NCBI RefSeq assembly: GCF_006351005.1 | Contig: NZ_VENP01000011.1 | Location: 1 to 64,000, forward strand | Direction of reading: 5' to 3' | DNA from: Miniimonas arenae | Lineage (GTDB): Bacteria > Actinomycetota > Actinomycetes > Actinomycetales > Beutenbergiaceae | DNA length: 64,000 nucleotides | Shown here: positions 9,076 through 17,366 of the stretch, one piece after another | Layout: every line of letters begins with the position of its first letter | Position numbering within the stretch: the first letter of the stretch is position 1 | The notes under the pieces: model-generated | The model's database searches: none | What the model was told of the DNA's origin: nothing | What the model saw: the letters and a program-made list of their open reading frames with translations, nothing else | Made by a program: the position numbers and the translations under genes

Positions 9076-11666
9076 GCCGCGAGCCCCACCAGCCCTCCCG
9101 ACGCACCCCGGTCTCCACCTACCGCCTCCAGCTGGGTCCCGACCTCTCGTTCGACGAGGCGCGCGCCCAGCTGCCGTACCTCGAGCGGCTCGGGGTGACC
9201 GACCTCTACCTCTCGCCCGTGCTCGCGGCGGCGCCGGGGTCGACGCACGGGTACGACGTCGTGGACCACGACGAGGTCAGCGAGGTGATGGGCGGGCGCG
9301 CCGCGCTCGAGCGGCTCTGCACCGCGGCTCACGAGCGGGGCATGGGCGTGGTCCTGGACATCGTGCCGAACCACATGGCCGTGCCCACCCCCGCCTGGCA
9401 CAACCGCGAGCTGTGGGACGTCCTCGCGCACGGGGAGACCTCGGAGTACGCCGAGTGGTTCGACGTCGAGTGGTCGGGCCCGTCGGCCGGGCTGCTCATG
9501 CCCGTCCTGGGCGACCGGATCGGCGCCGTGCTCGGGCGGGGTGAGCTCACCGTCGACGAGATCGACGTGCCCGGCGTCGGGCCCACCACGGTGCTGCGCT
9601 ACTTCGACCACATGTTCCCCGTCCGGGCCGGCACCGAGAGCCTGCCCCTGACGCGACTGCTCGAGGCCCAGCACTACCGGCTCGCCTACTGGCGCGTCGC
9701 GGACGAGGAGCTGAACTACCGACGGTTCTTCGACGTCGGGACCCTCGTGGCGATCCGCGTGGAGCGCCCGGCGGTGTTCGACGCGACCCACCGCCTGGTG
9801 CTCGAGCTCATGGCGCAGGGGTTCGTCGACGGCCTGCGGATCGACCACCCGGACGGCCTCGCCGACCCGCGCGCCTACCTGCGGCACCTGGACGAGGCGA
9901 CCGGCGGAGCCTGGGTCGTGGCCGAGAAGATCCTCGAGCCGACCGAGGAGCTGCCCGCCGACTGGCCCGTGGCGGGCACCACCGGGTACGACACCGCATG
10001 GCGGGTCGGCCAGCTCCTCGTGGATCCCGCCGGTGCGCCCGCGCTCGCCGGGATAATGCACGAGCTGACCGGCGACGGGCCGATGGGCCTGCCGGCGCTC
10101 ACCGTGGAGAGCAAGCGGCAGGTCGTCGAGCAGTCGCTGTTCGCCGAGGTGCACCGGCTCACGTCCCTCATCTCCGACGTGTGCCACGACGACATCCGGC
10201 TGCGGGACCACACGTGGCGCGCCCTGCTGGACTGCGTCACCGAGCTCGTCATCGCCTTCGACCGCTACCGCGCCTACGTCGTCCCGGGCGAGCCCGCCCC
10301 GCCCGCCGCCGTCGCCCTCGTGGAGGAGGCGGCCGCCCTGGCCGCGTCCCGGCTGGACGAGGAGCGTGCCGACACGATGCAGGTGGTGGTCGACCTCGTG
10401 CTCGGGCGCGAGGCCGGCAGCGCGGGCAAGGTGCGCGAGCCCCGCCGCGACGAGATCATCGTGCGCTTCCAGCAGGTCTGCGGCGCCGTCATGGCCAAGG
10501 GCGTGGAGGACACCACCTTCTACCGGTGGACCCACCTGGTGAGCCTGTGCGAGGTGGGCGCCTCGCCGGGCACGTTCGCCCTCGGGCCGGACACGCTGCA
10601 CTCGTGGGCTGAGCGCCAGCAGCAGCGCTGGCCCGACACGATGACGGCGGGTACGACGCACGACACCAAGCGCGGCGCCGACGTGCGCGCGCGGATCGGG
10701 GTGCTCAGCGAGCACGCGACGGCGTGGGTCGACCTGGTCCACGCGCTGCGCGCGGCCACGTCCGACGCGCGACCCACCGACCTGCCGGGCCGGACCGAGA
10801 ATCTGCTCTGGCAGATCCTGGCCGGCACCTGGACGGACGAGGGCCCGCTCGAGGCCGACCGGTTCACGGGGTACCTGCTCAAGGCCGCACGCGAGGCCAA
10901 GGAGTGGACCGCCTGGACCAACCCGGACGCCGCTCGCGAGGAGCGCGTGATCGCCTTCGCCGAGCACGTGCTCGCCTCGCCGGACGTCGCCGAGCTCATG
11001 GCGGGGTGGCTGGACCGCACGCGGGCCTCGGTCCGCGCGGCCACGCTCGGTCAGACGCTCCTCCAGCTCACGCTGCCGGGCGTCGCGGACGTGTACCAGG
11101 GCACCGAGACCACCCGGATCGCCCTGGTCGACCCCGACAACCGGCGCCCCGTGGACTACGCGGCCCTCGCCGTCGCGCTCGACCGCGTCGAGCGGACCGA
11201 CGGCAGCGGCACCGGCTCGCTCGGCGAGGAGAAGCTCGCGCTCGTGCGCGCCGTGCTGCACGCGCGGCGCGGCGACCCCGAGGCCTTCGTGGGCCCGCGT
11301 GCGGGCTACCTCCCGCTCGCAACCTCCTCCGAGCGGGCCGTCGCCTTCGCCCGCACGCGCGACGGCGAACCCCGCTCGGTCACGGTGATCAGCCGGCACA
11401 CCACGGGTCTGACGTCGGGCTGGGGTGAGCGCGAGGTGGTGCTGCCCGACGGCACCGCGTGGGCCGATCCCCGCCGACCCGGCCTCGTCCACCGACCGGG
11501 CCCGGTCCGGCTCGCCGACCTGTTCGCCCCCTCCCCCGTCGCGTTCCTGCTGCCGGTCGAGGATGTGACGGCCGAGGCGGTGGGGGCTGCCGAGGCGGGT
11601 GTGGCTGCCGAGGACGCCGGGCACGCCGCGGACGCCGTCGCCGGGCCGTCCGGGACGCCCTCGTGA
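9072..11666 (+). CDS. treY: Malto-oligosyltrehalose synthase TreY (GH13)
   Basis: 864 residues. TreY isomerises the reducing-end alpha-1,4 bond of maltodextrins to alpha-1,1, giving maltooligosyltrehalose. Diagnostic features: the N-terminal STYRLQL motif of TreY, LSPVLAAAPGSTHGYDVVD, DIVPNHM (region I), GLRIDHPDGL with the nucleophile Asp, VVAEKILE with the acid/base Glu, TTHDTKRGADVRAR, and the late LPGVADVYQGTE motif. The length fits slightly above the usual 700-850 residues, the excess being an Ala/Glu-rich C-terminus. The start overlaps the glgX stop by 4 bp and the stop overlaps the treZ GTG by 4 bp, so the three genes form one translationally coupled operon for glycogen-to-trehalose conversion. 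Confidence 0.95.
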   Translation: MSREPHQPSRRTPVSTYRLQLGPDLSFDEARAQLPYLERLGVTDLYLSPVLAAAPGSTHGYDVVDHDEVSEVMGGRAALERLCTAAHERGMGVVLDIVPNHMAVPTPAWHNRELWDVLAHGETSEYAEWFDVEWSGPSAGLLMPVLGDRIGAVLGRGELTVDEIDVPGVGPTTVLRYFDHMFPVRAGTESLPLTRLLEAQHYRLAYWRVADEELNYRRFFDVGTLVAIRVERPAVFDATHRLVLELMAQGFVDGLRIDHPDGLADPRAYLRHLDEATGGAWVVAEKILEPTEELPADWPVAGTTGYDTAWRVGQLLVDPAGAPALAGIMHELTGDGPMGLPALTVESKRQVVEQSLFAEVHRLTSLISDVCHDDIRLRDHTWRALLDCVTELVIAFDRYRAYVVPGEPAPPAAVALVEEAAALAASRLDEERADTMQVVVDLVLGREAGSAGKVREPRRDEIIVRFQQVCGAVMAKGVEDTTFYRWTHLVSLCEVGASPGTFALGPDTLHSWAERQQQRWPDTMTAGTTHDTKRGADVRARIGVLSEHATAWVDLVHALRAATSDARPTDLPGRTENLLWQILAGTWTDEGPLEADRFTGYLLKAAREAKEWTAWTNPDAAREERVIAFAEHVLASPDVAELMAGWLDRTRASVRAATLGQTLLQLTLPGVADVYQGTETTRIALVDPDNRRPVDYAALAVALDRVERTDGSGTGSLGEEKLALVRAVLHARRGDPEAFVGPRAGYLPLATSSERAVAFARTRDGEPRSVTVISRHTTGLTSGWGEREVVLPDGTAWADPRRPGLVHRPGPVRLADLFAPSPVAFLLPVEDVTAEAVGAAEAGVAAEDAGHAADAVAGPSGTPS

Positions 11667-13537
11667 CCAGCGGGCCGGGCGCCGCCCCGCTGTCGGTGTG
11701 GGCGCCCTACGCGGACGCCGTGGCGGTGGTGCTCGGCGCAGGGCGCAAGGGTGGCGACGCGCACGAGGAGGCGATGCTCGCCGTCGGCGGCGGGTGGTGG
11801 CGCACCACCGGCGACGTCGCGCCGGAGGTGGACTACGCCTTCCGGCTCGACGGCGGCGATCCCCGCCCCGACCCGCGCTCGCCCCGGCAGCCCGCCGGGG
11901 TGCACGGGCCGAGCCGCACGTTCGACGCACACGCCTTCGCGTGGACCGACGCGGCGTGGGCGGGGCGCGACGTGCGCGGCGCCGTGACGTACGAGCTGCA
12001 CGTGGGCACCTTCACGCCCGGCGGCACGCTGACCTCCGCGATCGAGCGGCTGGACCACCTCGTCGCGCTCGGCGTCGACGTCGTCGAGCTCATGCCGCTC
12101 GCCGCCTTCAACGGGGACCGCGGCTGGGGGTACGACGGCGTCGCGCTCTACGCGGTGCACGAGCCCTACGGCGGCCCCGAGGCTCTGCAGGCGTTCGTCG
12201 ACGCCGCGCACGCCCGCGGGCTCGCGGTGTGCCTCGACGTCGTCTACAACCACCTCGGTCCGTCGGGGAACTACCTCGGCGAGTTCGGCCCCTACTTCAC
12301 GGACGCGCACACCACCCCGTGGGGGTCGGCCGTGAACCTCGACCGACCGGGCAGCGCCGAGGTGCGCGCCTTCCTCGTCGACAACGCGCTGCGCTGGCTG
12401 CGCGACTTCCACGTCGACGCGCTGCGGCTGGACGCCGTGCACGCGCTCGTCGACGACTCCGAGCGGCACCTGCTCGCCGAGCTGTCCGACGCCGTCGCGG
12501 ACCTCGCGCGCGAGGTGGGCCGGCCGCTCTCGCTCGTCGCGGAGTCCGACCTCAACGACGCCGTCATGGTCACGCCGACCGCGGCCGGGGGCCACGGCAT
12601 GACCGCGCAGTGGGACGACGACGTGCACCACGCGGTGCACGCCCTGCTCACCGGGGAGCGCGCGGGCTACTACGTGGACTTCGGCTCGACGGCGGCACTC
12701 GCCCAGGTGATGCGCGACGTCTTCGTGCACAACGGCACCTACTCGACCTTCCGCGAGCAGGACTGGGGCGCGCCGGTGCCCGAGGGGGTCGACGGCCACG
12801 CCTTCGTGGTGTGCTCGGCCAACCACGACCAGGTGGGCAACCGGGCGACGGGTGACCGGCCGGGCGCGAGCCTCCCGCCCGCCGCACTCGCGCAGGCCGC
12901 CGCGCTCGTGCTCGCCTCGCCGTTCAGCCCGATGCTCTTCATGGGTGAGGAGTGGGGCGCGAGCACGCCGTTCCGCTTCTTCACGTCGCACCCCGAGCCC
13001 GAGCTCGGCGAGGCCGTGACCCGGGGGCGGCGCGAGGAGTTCGGCGGTCACGGCTGGGACACCGACGAGGTGCCCGACCCGCAGGACCCTGAGACCTTCG
13101 AGGCGAGCCGGCTGGACTGGAGCGAGATCGACGCTCCGCGGGGCGACGCACACGACGCTGGTTCCGGTGCGACACCCGACGACGGCGCGCGCCGGCACCA
13201 CCGGCTCCTCGCGTGGCACCGCGACCTCATCGCGCTGCGCCGCCGCGAGCCGGCCCTCGCCTCGGGCGACCGGTCGCGCACCCGGGTGGACGCCGACGAC
13301 GACGCGACCGCGCTCGTGCTGCACCGTGCCGGGGAGGCGGCGCAGGCTGCGGACGGTGGCGCGTCGGACGGCGGCTCGGGCGTCGCCGTCGTCCTCAACC
13401 TCACCGACGAGCCGCTCCCGGTGCGCGTCGAGGGCGCCGTCGAGGTGCTGCTCGCGTGGGAGCCGGGCACCAGCGTGCACGACGGCGTGGTCGACCTGGG
13501 CGCCCACGGCGTCGCGTTGGTGCGTACCCGGAGCTGA
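11663..13537 (+). CDS. treZ: Malto-oligosyltrehalose trehalohydrolase TreZ (GH13)
   Basis: 624 residues. TreZ releases trehalose from maltooligosyltrehalose made by TreY. An N-terminal CBM48-like domain (LSVWAPYADAVAVV) is followed by TYELHVGTFTPGGT, LDVVYNHLGPSGNYL (region I), ALRLDAVHAL with the nucleophile Asp, LVAESDLND with the acid/base Glu, and ANHDQVGNRATGDR with the transition-state Asp. The GTG at 11663 is chosen because it makes the 4-bp GTGA overlap with treY and opens directly on the conserved N-domain. The C-terminal beta domain is present and the end is intact. A strong hairpin follows the stop. Confidence 0.95.
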   Translation: MTSGPGAAPLSVWAPYADAVAVVLGAGRKGGDAHEEAMLAVGGGWWRTTGDVAPEVDYAFRLDGGDPRPDPRSPRQPAGVHGPSRTFDAHAFAWTDAAWAGRDVRGAVTYELHVGTFTPGGTLTSAIERLDHLVALGVDVVELMPLAAFNGDRGWGYDGVALYAVHEPYGGPEALQAFVDAAHARGLAVCLDVVYNHLGPSGNYLGEFGPYFTDAHTTPWGSAVNLDRPGSAEVRAFLVDNALRWLRDFHVDALRLDAVHALVDDSERHLLAELSDAVADLAREVGRPLSLVAESDLNDAVMVTPTAAGGHGMTAQWDDDVHHAVHALLTGERAGYYVDFGSTAALAQVMRDVFVHNGTYSTFREQDWGAPVPEGVDGHAFVVCSANHDQVGNRATGDRPGASLPPAALAQAAALVLASPFSPMLFMGEEWGASTPFRFFTSHPEPELGEAVTRGRREEFGGHGWDTDEVPDPQDPETFEASRLDWSEIDAPRGDAHDAGSGATPDDGARRHHRLLAWHRDLIALRRREPALASGDRSRTRVDADDDATALVLHRAGEAAQAADGGASDGGSGVAVVLNLTDEPLPVRVEGAVEVLLAWEPGTSVHDGVVDLGAHGVALVRTRS

Positions 13538-13546
13538 TCGCGGTCG

Positions 13547-13578
13547 GCGCCGGCGCCGGCTCGCGAGGGCGCCGGCGC
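13547..13578. terminator. Perfect 11-bp GC hairpin between convergent treZ and M23 peptidase genes
   Basis: GCGCCGGCGCC (13547-13557) and GGCGCCGGCGC (13568-13578) are perfect inverted copies with a 10-nt loop, 10 nt after the treZ stop. There is no T-tract, as is common for actinobacterial hairpin terminators. It could serve both converging transcripts. Confidence 0.45.
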
Positions 13579-13595
13579 GCGCCGGCGCGGGTGCG

Positions 13596-14951
13596 CTACG
13601 GAGCGGCGGTCGGCTCGGGGTCCCCGGCCACGGCGGCGCTCGAGGTCGGCTCGTCGCTCGCGGCGGCGGACGGCGCTGCTGACGCGGAAGGCTGCGTCCC
13701 TGCGGGCTCGGGTGTCGCCGTCGCGGCCGGTGTCGGCGTGGCGGTGGGGCTCGGGCTCGGAGAGGGTTGCGGTGACGGCTCGGGCGTCGGGCTCGGAGTC
13801 GGCGTGGGCGTAGTCGAGGGATGCGGCGTCGCCGAGGGTCCGGGGCTGGGCGACGGACTGGCCGACGGACTGGGCGAGGGACTCGGCGACGGCTCCGGCG
13901 TCGGGCTCGCAGTCGGTTCGGGCGTGGGCGTCGGGCTCGGGGACGGGTCGGGCGTGGGCGTCGGGGTCGGCGACGGCGCCTGCACCACCGGCACGGGCGG
14001 GAGCGGCGTCATGGCGATCGCCACCAGGTTGGCCTGGAACGCGGCCTGGGCGGCGAGGTAGTCGGCGGTCAGCGGGACCGGCGTGACGGTGCGCCCGGAG
14101 CGCAGGTCGACGCCGCGCGCCAGCATGAACGGGACGGGGTCGACGGCCACGCCGTTGACGTGCACCGAGAAGTGCAGGTGCGGTCCGGTCGACCGACCCT
14201 CGGTCCCGACCAGTGCGACGATCTCGCCCTCGCGGACCTGCTGCCCGAGGGTCACGAGCACGCCGGCCTGGGCCATGTGGTTGTACGCGGTCACGACGCC
14301 GTCGCCGTGGTCGATCGCGACCACCCATCCGGAGAGCCCCAGCTCGCGGCTGCCGTTGCCGACGTACACCACGGTGCCCGCGGCGGCCGCCCGGATCGGG
14401 TACCCGAGCGGGGCCGAGAGGTCCACGCCGTTGTGCAGCCCCGCACTGGTCAACCCCGCGATCGCGCCGCGGAACCCGAAGGGTGAGGCGAACTTCCCGT
14501 TCGGCAGCGGGTGCACCCAGCCGAGCTCAGACACCTCGACCCCCGCCTCGGCGAGCGAGAGCCGGTACGCGGCCTGCTCGACCGCGGCGTCCACGGCGGA
14601 CAGCAGCGGGGCGGGCGGCGGGGGCGCGGTCCCGGTCGCGGTGGCCGGGGTCCACCACGAGGCGGCCTCCGCCAGCGGGTCGACCGAGTCCTCCTCGAGC
14701 GGATAGTCCATCGGGGAGAGCCCGTCGGAGTCGGCCGCCCCACGGGCGCTCGACGTGCGGTCCCAGCGCGGGCTGGCGTGCTCGGGTGCGAGGTAGGCCG
14801 CCCCGGCGATCGGGGAGTCGAGGTAAGCGAGGGCGCTCTCCCCCGAGACCGGCAGCGGCACCGGCGCCGCCTGCGCGCCGCCCGCCACGAGCACCCCGAC
14901 GGCGGCCGCGAGGCATGCCGCGACGCCTCTCGTCAGGACCGTTGCCCGCAC
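13596..14951 (-). CDS. Secreted M23-family metallopeptidase with long Pro/Thr/Ser-rich tail
   Basis: 451 residues from the preferred GTG at 14951 (an in-frame GTG at 14984 is the alternative). The preferred start lies 9 nt after GGAAGG and opens directly on a signal peptide: positive n-region, [12 protein letters not shown] core, and AQA cleavage site. The mature part carries a LytM/M23 domain with HNGVD (HxxxD zinc ligands) and HLHF (HxH ligand plus catalytic His), so it probably cleaves peptidoglycan peptide or acts as an activator. The last ~140 residues are a low-complexity SPTPTPSPSP repeat plus an acidic Ala/Ser/Glu end, typical of cell-wall-spanning or glycosylated regions. A CRP-type site overlaps its probable promoter. 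Confidence 0.88.
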   Translation of the reverse strand: MRATVLTRGVAACLAAAVGVLVAGGAQAAPVPLPVSGESALAYLDSPIAGAAYLAPEHASPRWDRTSSARGAADSDGLSPMDYPLEEDSVDPLAEAASWWTPATATGTAPPPPAPLLSAVDAAVEQAAYRLSLAEAGVEVSELGWVHPLPNGKFASPFGFRGAIAGLTSAGLHNGVDLSAPLGYPIRAAAAGTVVYVGNGSRELGLSGWVVAIDHGDGVVTAYNHMAQAGVLVTLGQQVREGEIVALVGTEGRSTGPHLHFSVHVNGVAVDPVPFMLARGVDLRSGRTVTPVPLTADYLAAQAAFQANLVAIAMTPLPPVPVVQAPSPTPTPTPDPSPSPTPTPEPTASPTPEPSPSPSPSPSASPSPSPGPSATPHPSTTPTPTPSPTPEPSPQPSPSPSPTATPTPAATATPEPAGTQPSASAAPSAAASDEPTSSAAVAGDPEPTAAP

Positions 14952-14991
14952 GTCCGTCACCCTTCCGCCGCCCCCGGCTGCCACCCCCGAT

Positions 14992-15007
14992 GGTGACCCG
15001 GATCACA
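14992..15007. promoter_or_regulatory. CRP/FNR-type operator between the M23 peptidase and HIT genes
   Basis: On the minus strand this reads TGTGA-TCCGGG-TCACC, matching TGTGA-N6-TCACA at 9 of 10 consensus positions. It has the same layout as the two sites before pflB. It overlaps a TAGTGT -10-like box (complement of 15005-15010) for the M23 gene and lies about 47 bp before the probable transcription start of the HIT gene. It could therefore repress one gene and activate the other. Confidence 0.45.
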
Positions 15008-15047
15008 CTACCTCGGCAACCCCGCGCCTTCGATACCGTCAGGACCC

Positions 15048-15491
15048 ATGACGACCCTGTTCACCCGCATCATCGACGGCGAGATCCCCGGACGGTTCGT
15101 CTGGTCCGACCCCACGTGCGTCGCGTTCCTCACGATCGCCCCCGTGCGCCCCGGGCACGCCCTGGTCGTGCCGCGCGCCGAGGTGGACCACTGGCTGGAC
15201 GCCGACCCCGGACTCATGGCCCACCTCGTGGACGTCGCCCGCATCGTGGGACGCGCGCAGCTCGAGGCGTTCGGCGGTGTCCGCTCGGGCCTCGTCGTGC
15301 AGGGCTACGGGGTCCCCCACCTGCACCTTCACGTGCTCCCGACCCACGGCCCGGAGGACTTCCACGGCATCGAGGGCCCGCCCGCGCCGGACTCCGAGCT
15401 CGACGACGCAGCCGAGCGGCTGCGCGACGCCCTCGCCGCCGGCGGGCAGGCCGAGCCCGTCGAGGAGGCCCGGGCGCTCAGCGCGCGCTGA
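15048..15491 (+). CDS. HIT-family nucleotide hydrolase/transferase
   Basis: 147 residues, typical for bacterial HIT proteins. The histidine triad PHLHLHVLP (HxHxHxx) provides the catalytic His that takes up a nucleotidyl group. The N-terminal TLFTRIIDGEIPGRFVW and the APVRPGHALVVPR stretch are standard for this family, which hydrolyses AMP-amidates, AMP-lysine or dinucleoside polyphosphates. The exact substrate is not readable. A TACCGT -10-like box lies 8 nt before the ATG with no ribosome binding site, so translation is probably leaderless. It is divergent from the M23 gene. Confidence 0.92.
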   Translation: MTTLFTRIIDGEIPGRFVWSDPTCVAFLTIAPVRPGHALVVPRAEVDHWLDADPGLMAHLVDVARIVGRAQLEAFGGVRSGLVVQGYGVPHLHLHVLPTHGPEDFHGIEGPPAPDSELDDAAERLRDALAAGGQAEPVEEARALSAR

Positions 15492-15599
15492 CCGCCGGGG
15501 TCGGACGGGTGCCGGATCCCTCGTCCCGTGACCGTTCGGCGTGCGGCGCAGATGCCGTCGGCGAGCCGGCGACGGCGCCGCGCGAGGTCGGGCGGGGGC

Positions 15600-16628
15600 T
15601 CAGGGCAGGGGCCGTCCGGCCAGCGCACCGAGCCGCGAGAGTGCCCGGAAGTACTTCTTGCGGTACCCCTTCGTCAGCATGCGAGGGCTGAACAGATCGG
15701 CGACCGCCGCTCCGCCGAGCCGGACCGGGACGTCACGGTCGTACAGCCGGTCGACAAGGACGACGAGCCGCAGCCCCACCATGTCGTCGTCGAGCTCGTG
15801 CACGCCGGTGACCGCGACGAGGTCGAGGCCGTCCACCAGCTGCCCGTAGCGGGAGGGGTGGATCCGCGCGAGGTGCGCCATGAGCCCGCCCCAGTCGTCG
15901 AGGCTCGCCTGCGCGCCGCTCGCCGACGCCTGCTCGACGGCGAGGCGCACCTCCTCGTCGGACAGCGCGGTCCGCTCGGGGCGTCCGTCGCGCAGGCGAT
16001 AGTCCTCGCCGTCGATCCGCATGACCTCGAACCGGGCGGCGAGGGCCTGGATCTCGCGGAGGAAGTCCTCCGCGGCGAACCGGCCCTCACCCAGCGCCTC
16101 GGGCAGCGTGTTCGACGTGGCCACGAGCGTGACCCCCGCGTCGGCGAGCTCGCGCAGGAGGCGCGACATGAGCACCGTGTCGCCCGGGTCGTCGAGCTCG
16201 AACTCGTCGATCGCGACGAGCGCGCGGTCCGACAGCGCGGCCACGCACTCGCGGAACCCGACGGCGCCCACGAGGTGGGTGTACTCGACGAACGTGCCGT
16301 ACGCGGAGCGCTCGGGCCCGACGGCGTGCGCCAGCGAGGCGAGCAGGTGCGTCTTCCCGACGCCGTAGCCGCCGTCGAGGTAGAGCGACGCCGGAGGCGG
16401 GGGCGCCTTGCGGAACAGGCCCTTGCGCGGGGGTTCGACGATGCGGGCCGCGAGGTCGCGCATGCGCTCGCGTGCCTGGGCCTGCGAAGGGTGCGCCGGA
16501 TCGGGCACGTAGGAGTCGAACGAGGCGCGGGCGAACTGCGGCGGCGGGACGAGGCCGGCGAGCAGCTGCGCCGCCGTGACCTCGGGGAGTCGGTCCGTGA
16601 GCGAGATCGGGTGGGCGGGGTCGGGCAC
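15600..16628 (-). CDS. zapE: Cell division ATPase ZapE (AFG1/LACE1-like)
   Basis: 342 residues, the usual length of AFG1-like ATPases. Walker A GGYGVGKTH (86-94), Walker B ALVAIDEFELDD (about 136-147), and sensor-like VATSNTLPE are all intact, followed by the family-typical LRIDGEDYRLRDG-like region and a C-terminal LVDRLYDRDVPVRLGG block. Known homologues are ZapE (which associates with the Z-ring in E. coli under low oxygen) and mitochondrial AFG1. It is a cytosolic P-loop NTPase. It starts with GTG. Its divergent neighbour is a small hypothetical gene, and the ~190 bp between them is a run of CCTGGCGGG-like G/C repeats. Confidence 0.9.
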   Translation of the reverse strand: MPDPAHPISLTDRLPEVTAAQLLAGLVPPPQFARASFDSYVPDPAHPSQAQARERMRDLAARIVEPPRKGLFRKAPPPPASLYLDGGYGVGKTHLLASLAHAVGPERSAYGTFVEYTHLVGAVGFRECVAALSDRALVAIDEFELDDPGDTVLMSRLLRELADAGVTLVATSNTLPEALGEGRFAAEDFLREIQALAARFEVMRIDGEDYRLRDGRPERTALSDEEVRLAVEQASASGAQASLDDWGGLMAHLARIHPSRYGQLVDGLDLVAVTGVHELDDDMVGLRLVVLVDRLYDRDVPVRLGGAAVADLFSPRMLTKGYRKKYFRALSRLGALAGRPLP

Positions 16629-16821
16629 GTGGGCAGGCTACCTGGCACTCTGCGACGGCGGGCACCGGGCCCTGGCGGGCCCGGCGGTCCTGGCGGGGCC
16701 CAGGCCCTGGCCGGCTCGGCGGGGCTGGCGGCCCTGGCGGGCCCCGCGGGGCCTAGGCTGGTGGCGCCGCGCGACCAGACCCTCGGACGCGCCACCCGTT
16801 CCCCGCAGGAAGGCCCGTGCC

Positions 16822-17316
16822 ATGCCCCAGACCGTCGTCGTCCTGAGCGAGGACGTCCTCGCCGCCTCCGACGTCGCGAAGATCCTCGCGCTCGCCGGTG
16901 AGGACGGCGCCGTCTACCGGGTGCTCGTGCCCACCGAGGTGAAGCACAGCGTCGTGTCGGACTTCCTCGACCACCTCATGGTGCTCGACCTCAAGGAGGC
17001 GTGGGAGGACGTGACGGGCAGGAACGACCTGCCCGACGACGTCGCCCGCCGCGACGCCGCCGAGGTGCTGCAGGGCTCGGTGGACGCGCTCGAGGCGGCC
17101 GGCGCCGAGGTCGAGGCCGCGACGATCGCCGACGACGTCGTCGTGGCCCTGCGCGCGGAGCTCGCCGCGGCCCCCGACATCCTCCAGGTCATCGCCGTGA
17201 CGCAGCCCCGCGCCGTGGAGGACACCTTCCACCGCGGCTGGGCCGACAAGGCGGAGAAGGAGCTCGGCGTGCCCGTCCTGCACTTCTACACGGGCACCTC
17301 CGTCGTCGGCGAGTAG
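16822..17316 (+). CDS. Conserved hypothetical protein, alpha/beta fold (164 aa)
   Basis: 164 residues with no family I can name with confidence. The ATG at 16822 follows AGGAAGG (16807-16813) at good spacing. The sequence alternates hydrophobic strands (TVVVLSEDVLA, AVYRVLVPT, ILQVIAVTQP, VPVLHFYTGTSVV) with amphipathic helices, suggesting a Rossmann-like or universal-stress-like fold, but no USP ATP-binding G-x2-G-x9-G-S/T motif is seen. There is no signal peptide or membrane segment. It sits alone between divergent zapE and the convergent ATP-grasp gene. Codon use is normal for the window, so it is a real gene of unknown role. Confidence 0.8.
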   Translation: MPQTVVVLSEDVLAASDVAKILALAGEDGAVYRVLVPTEVKHSVVSDFLDHLMVLDLKEAWEDVTGRNDLPDDVARRDAAEVLQGSVDALEAAGAEVEAATIADDVVVALRAELAAAPDILQVIAVTQPRAVEDTFHRGWADKAEKELGVPVLHFYTGTSVVGE

Positions 17317-17366
17317 CACGCCTCGCCTCGGCGGCGCCCGCCGCAGACGCGGCGCGCGGCTCCCGG

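Noticed and set aside
13640-14000. Repetitive DNA that could be mistaken for a CRISPR-like or VNTR array
   Set aside because: It is the coding sequence of the Pro/Thr/Ser tail of the M23 peptidase; repeats are degenerate codon-level repeats without spacers.
16629-16821. CCTGGCGGG-rich stretch as a possible small RNA or repeat element
   Set aside because: The units are irregular and share only G/C-rich words; no stable unit length or conserved stem could be defined. A TAGGCT at 16754-16759 may be a promoter, but the evidence is weak.
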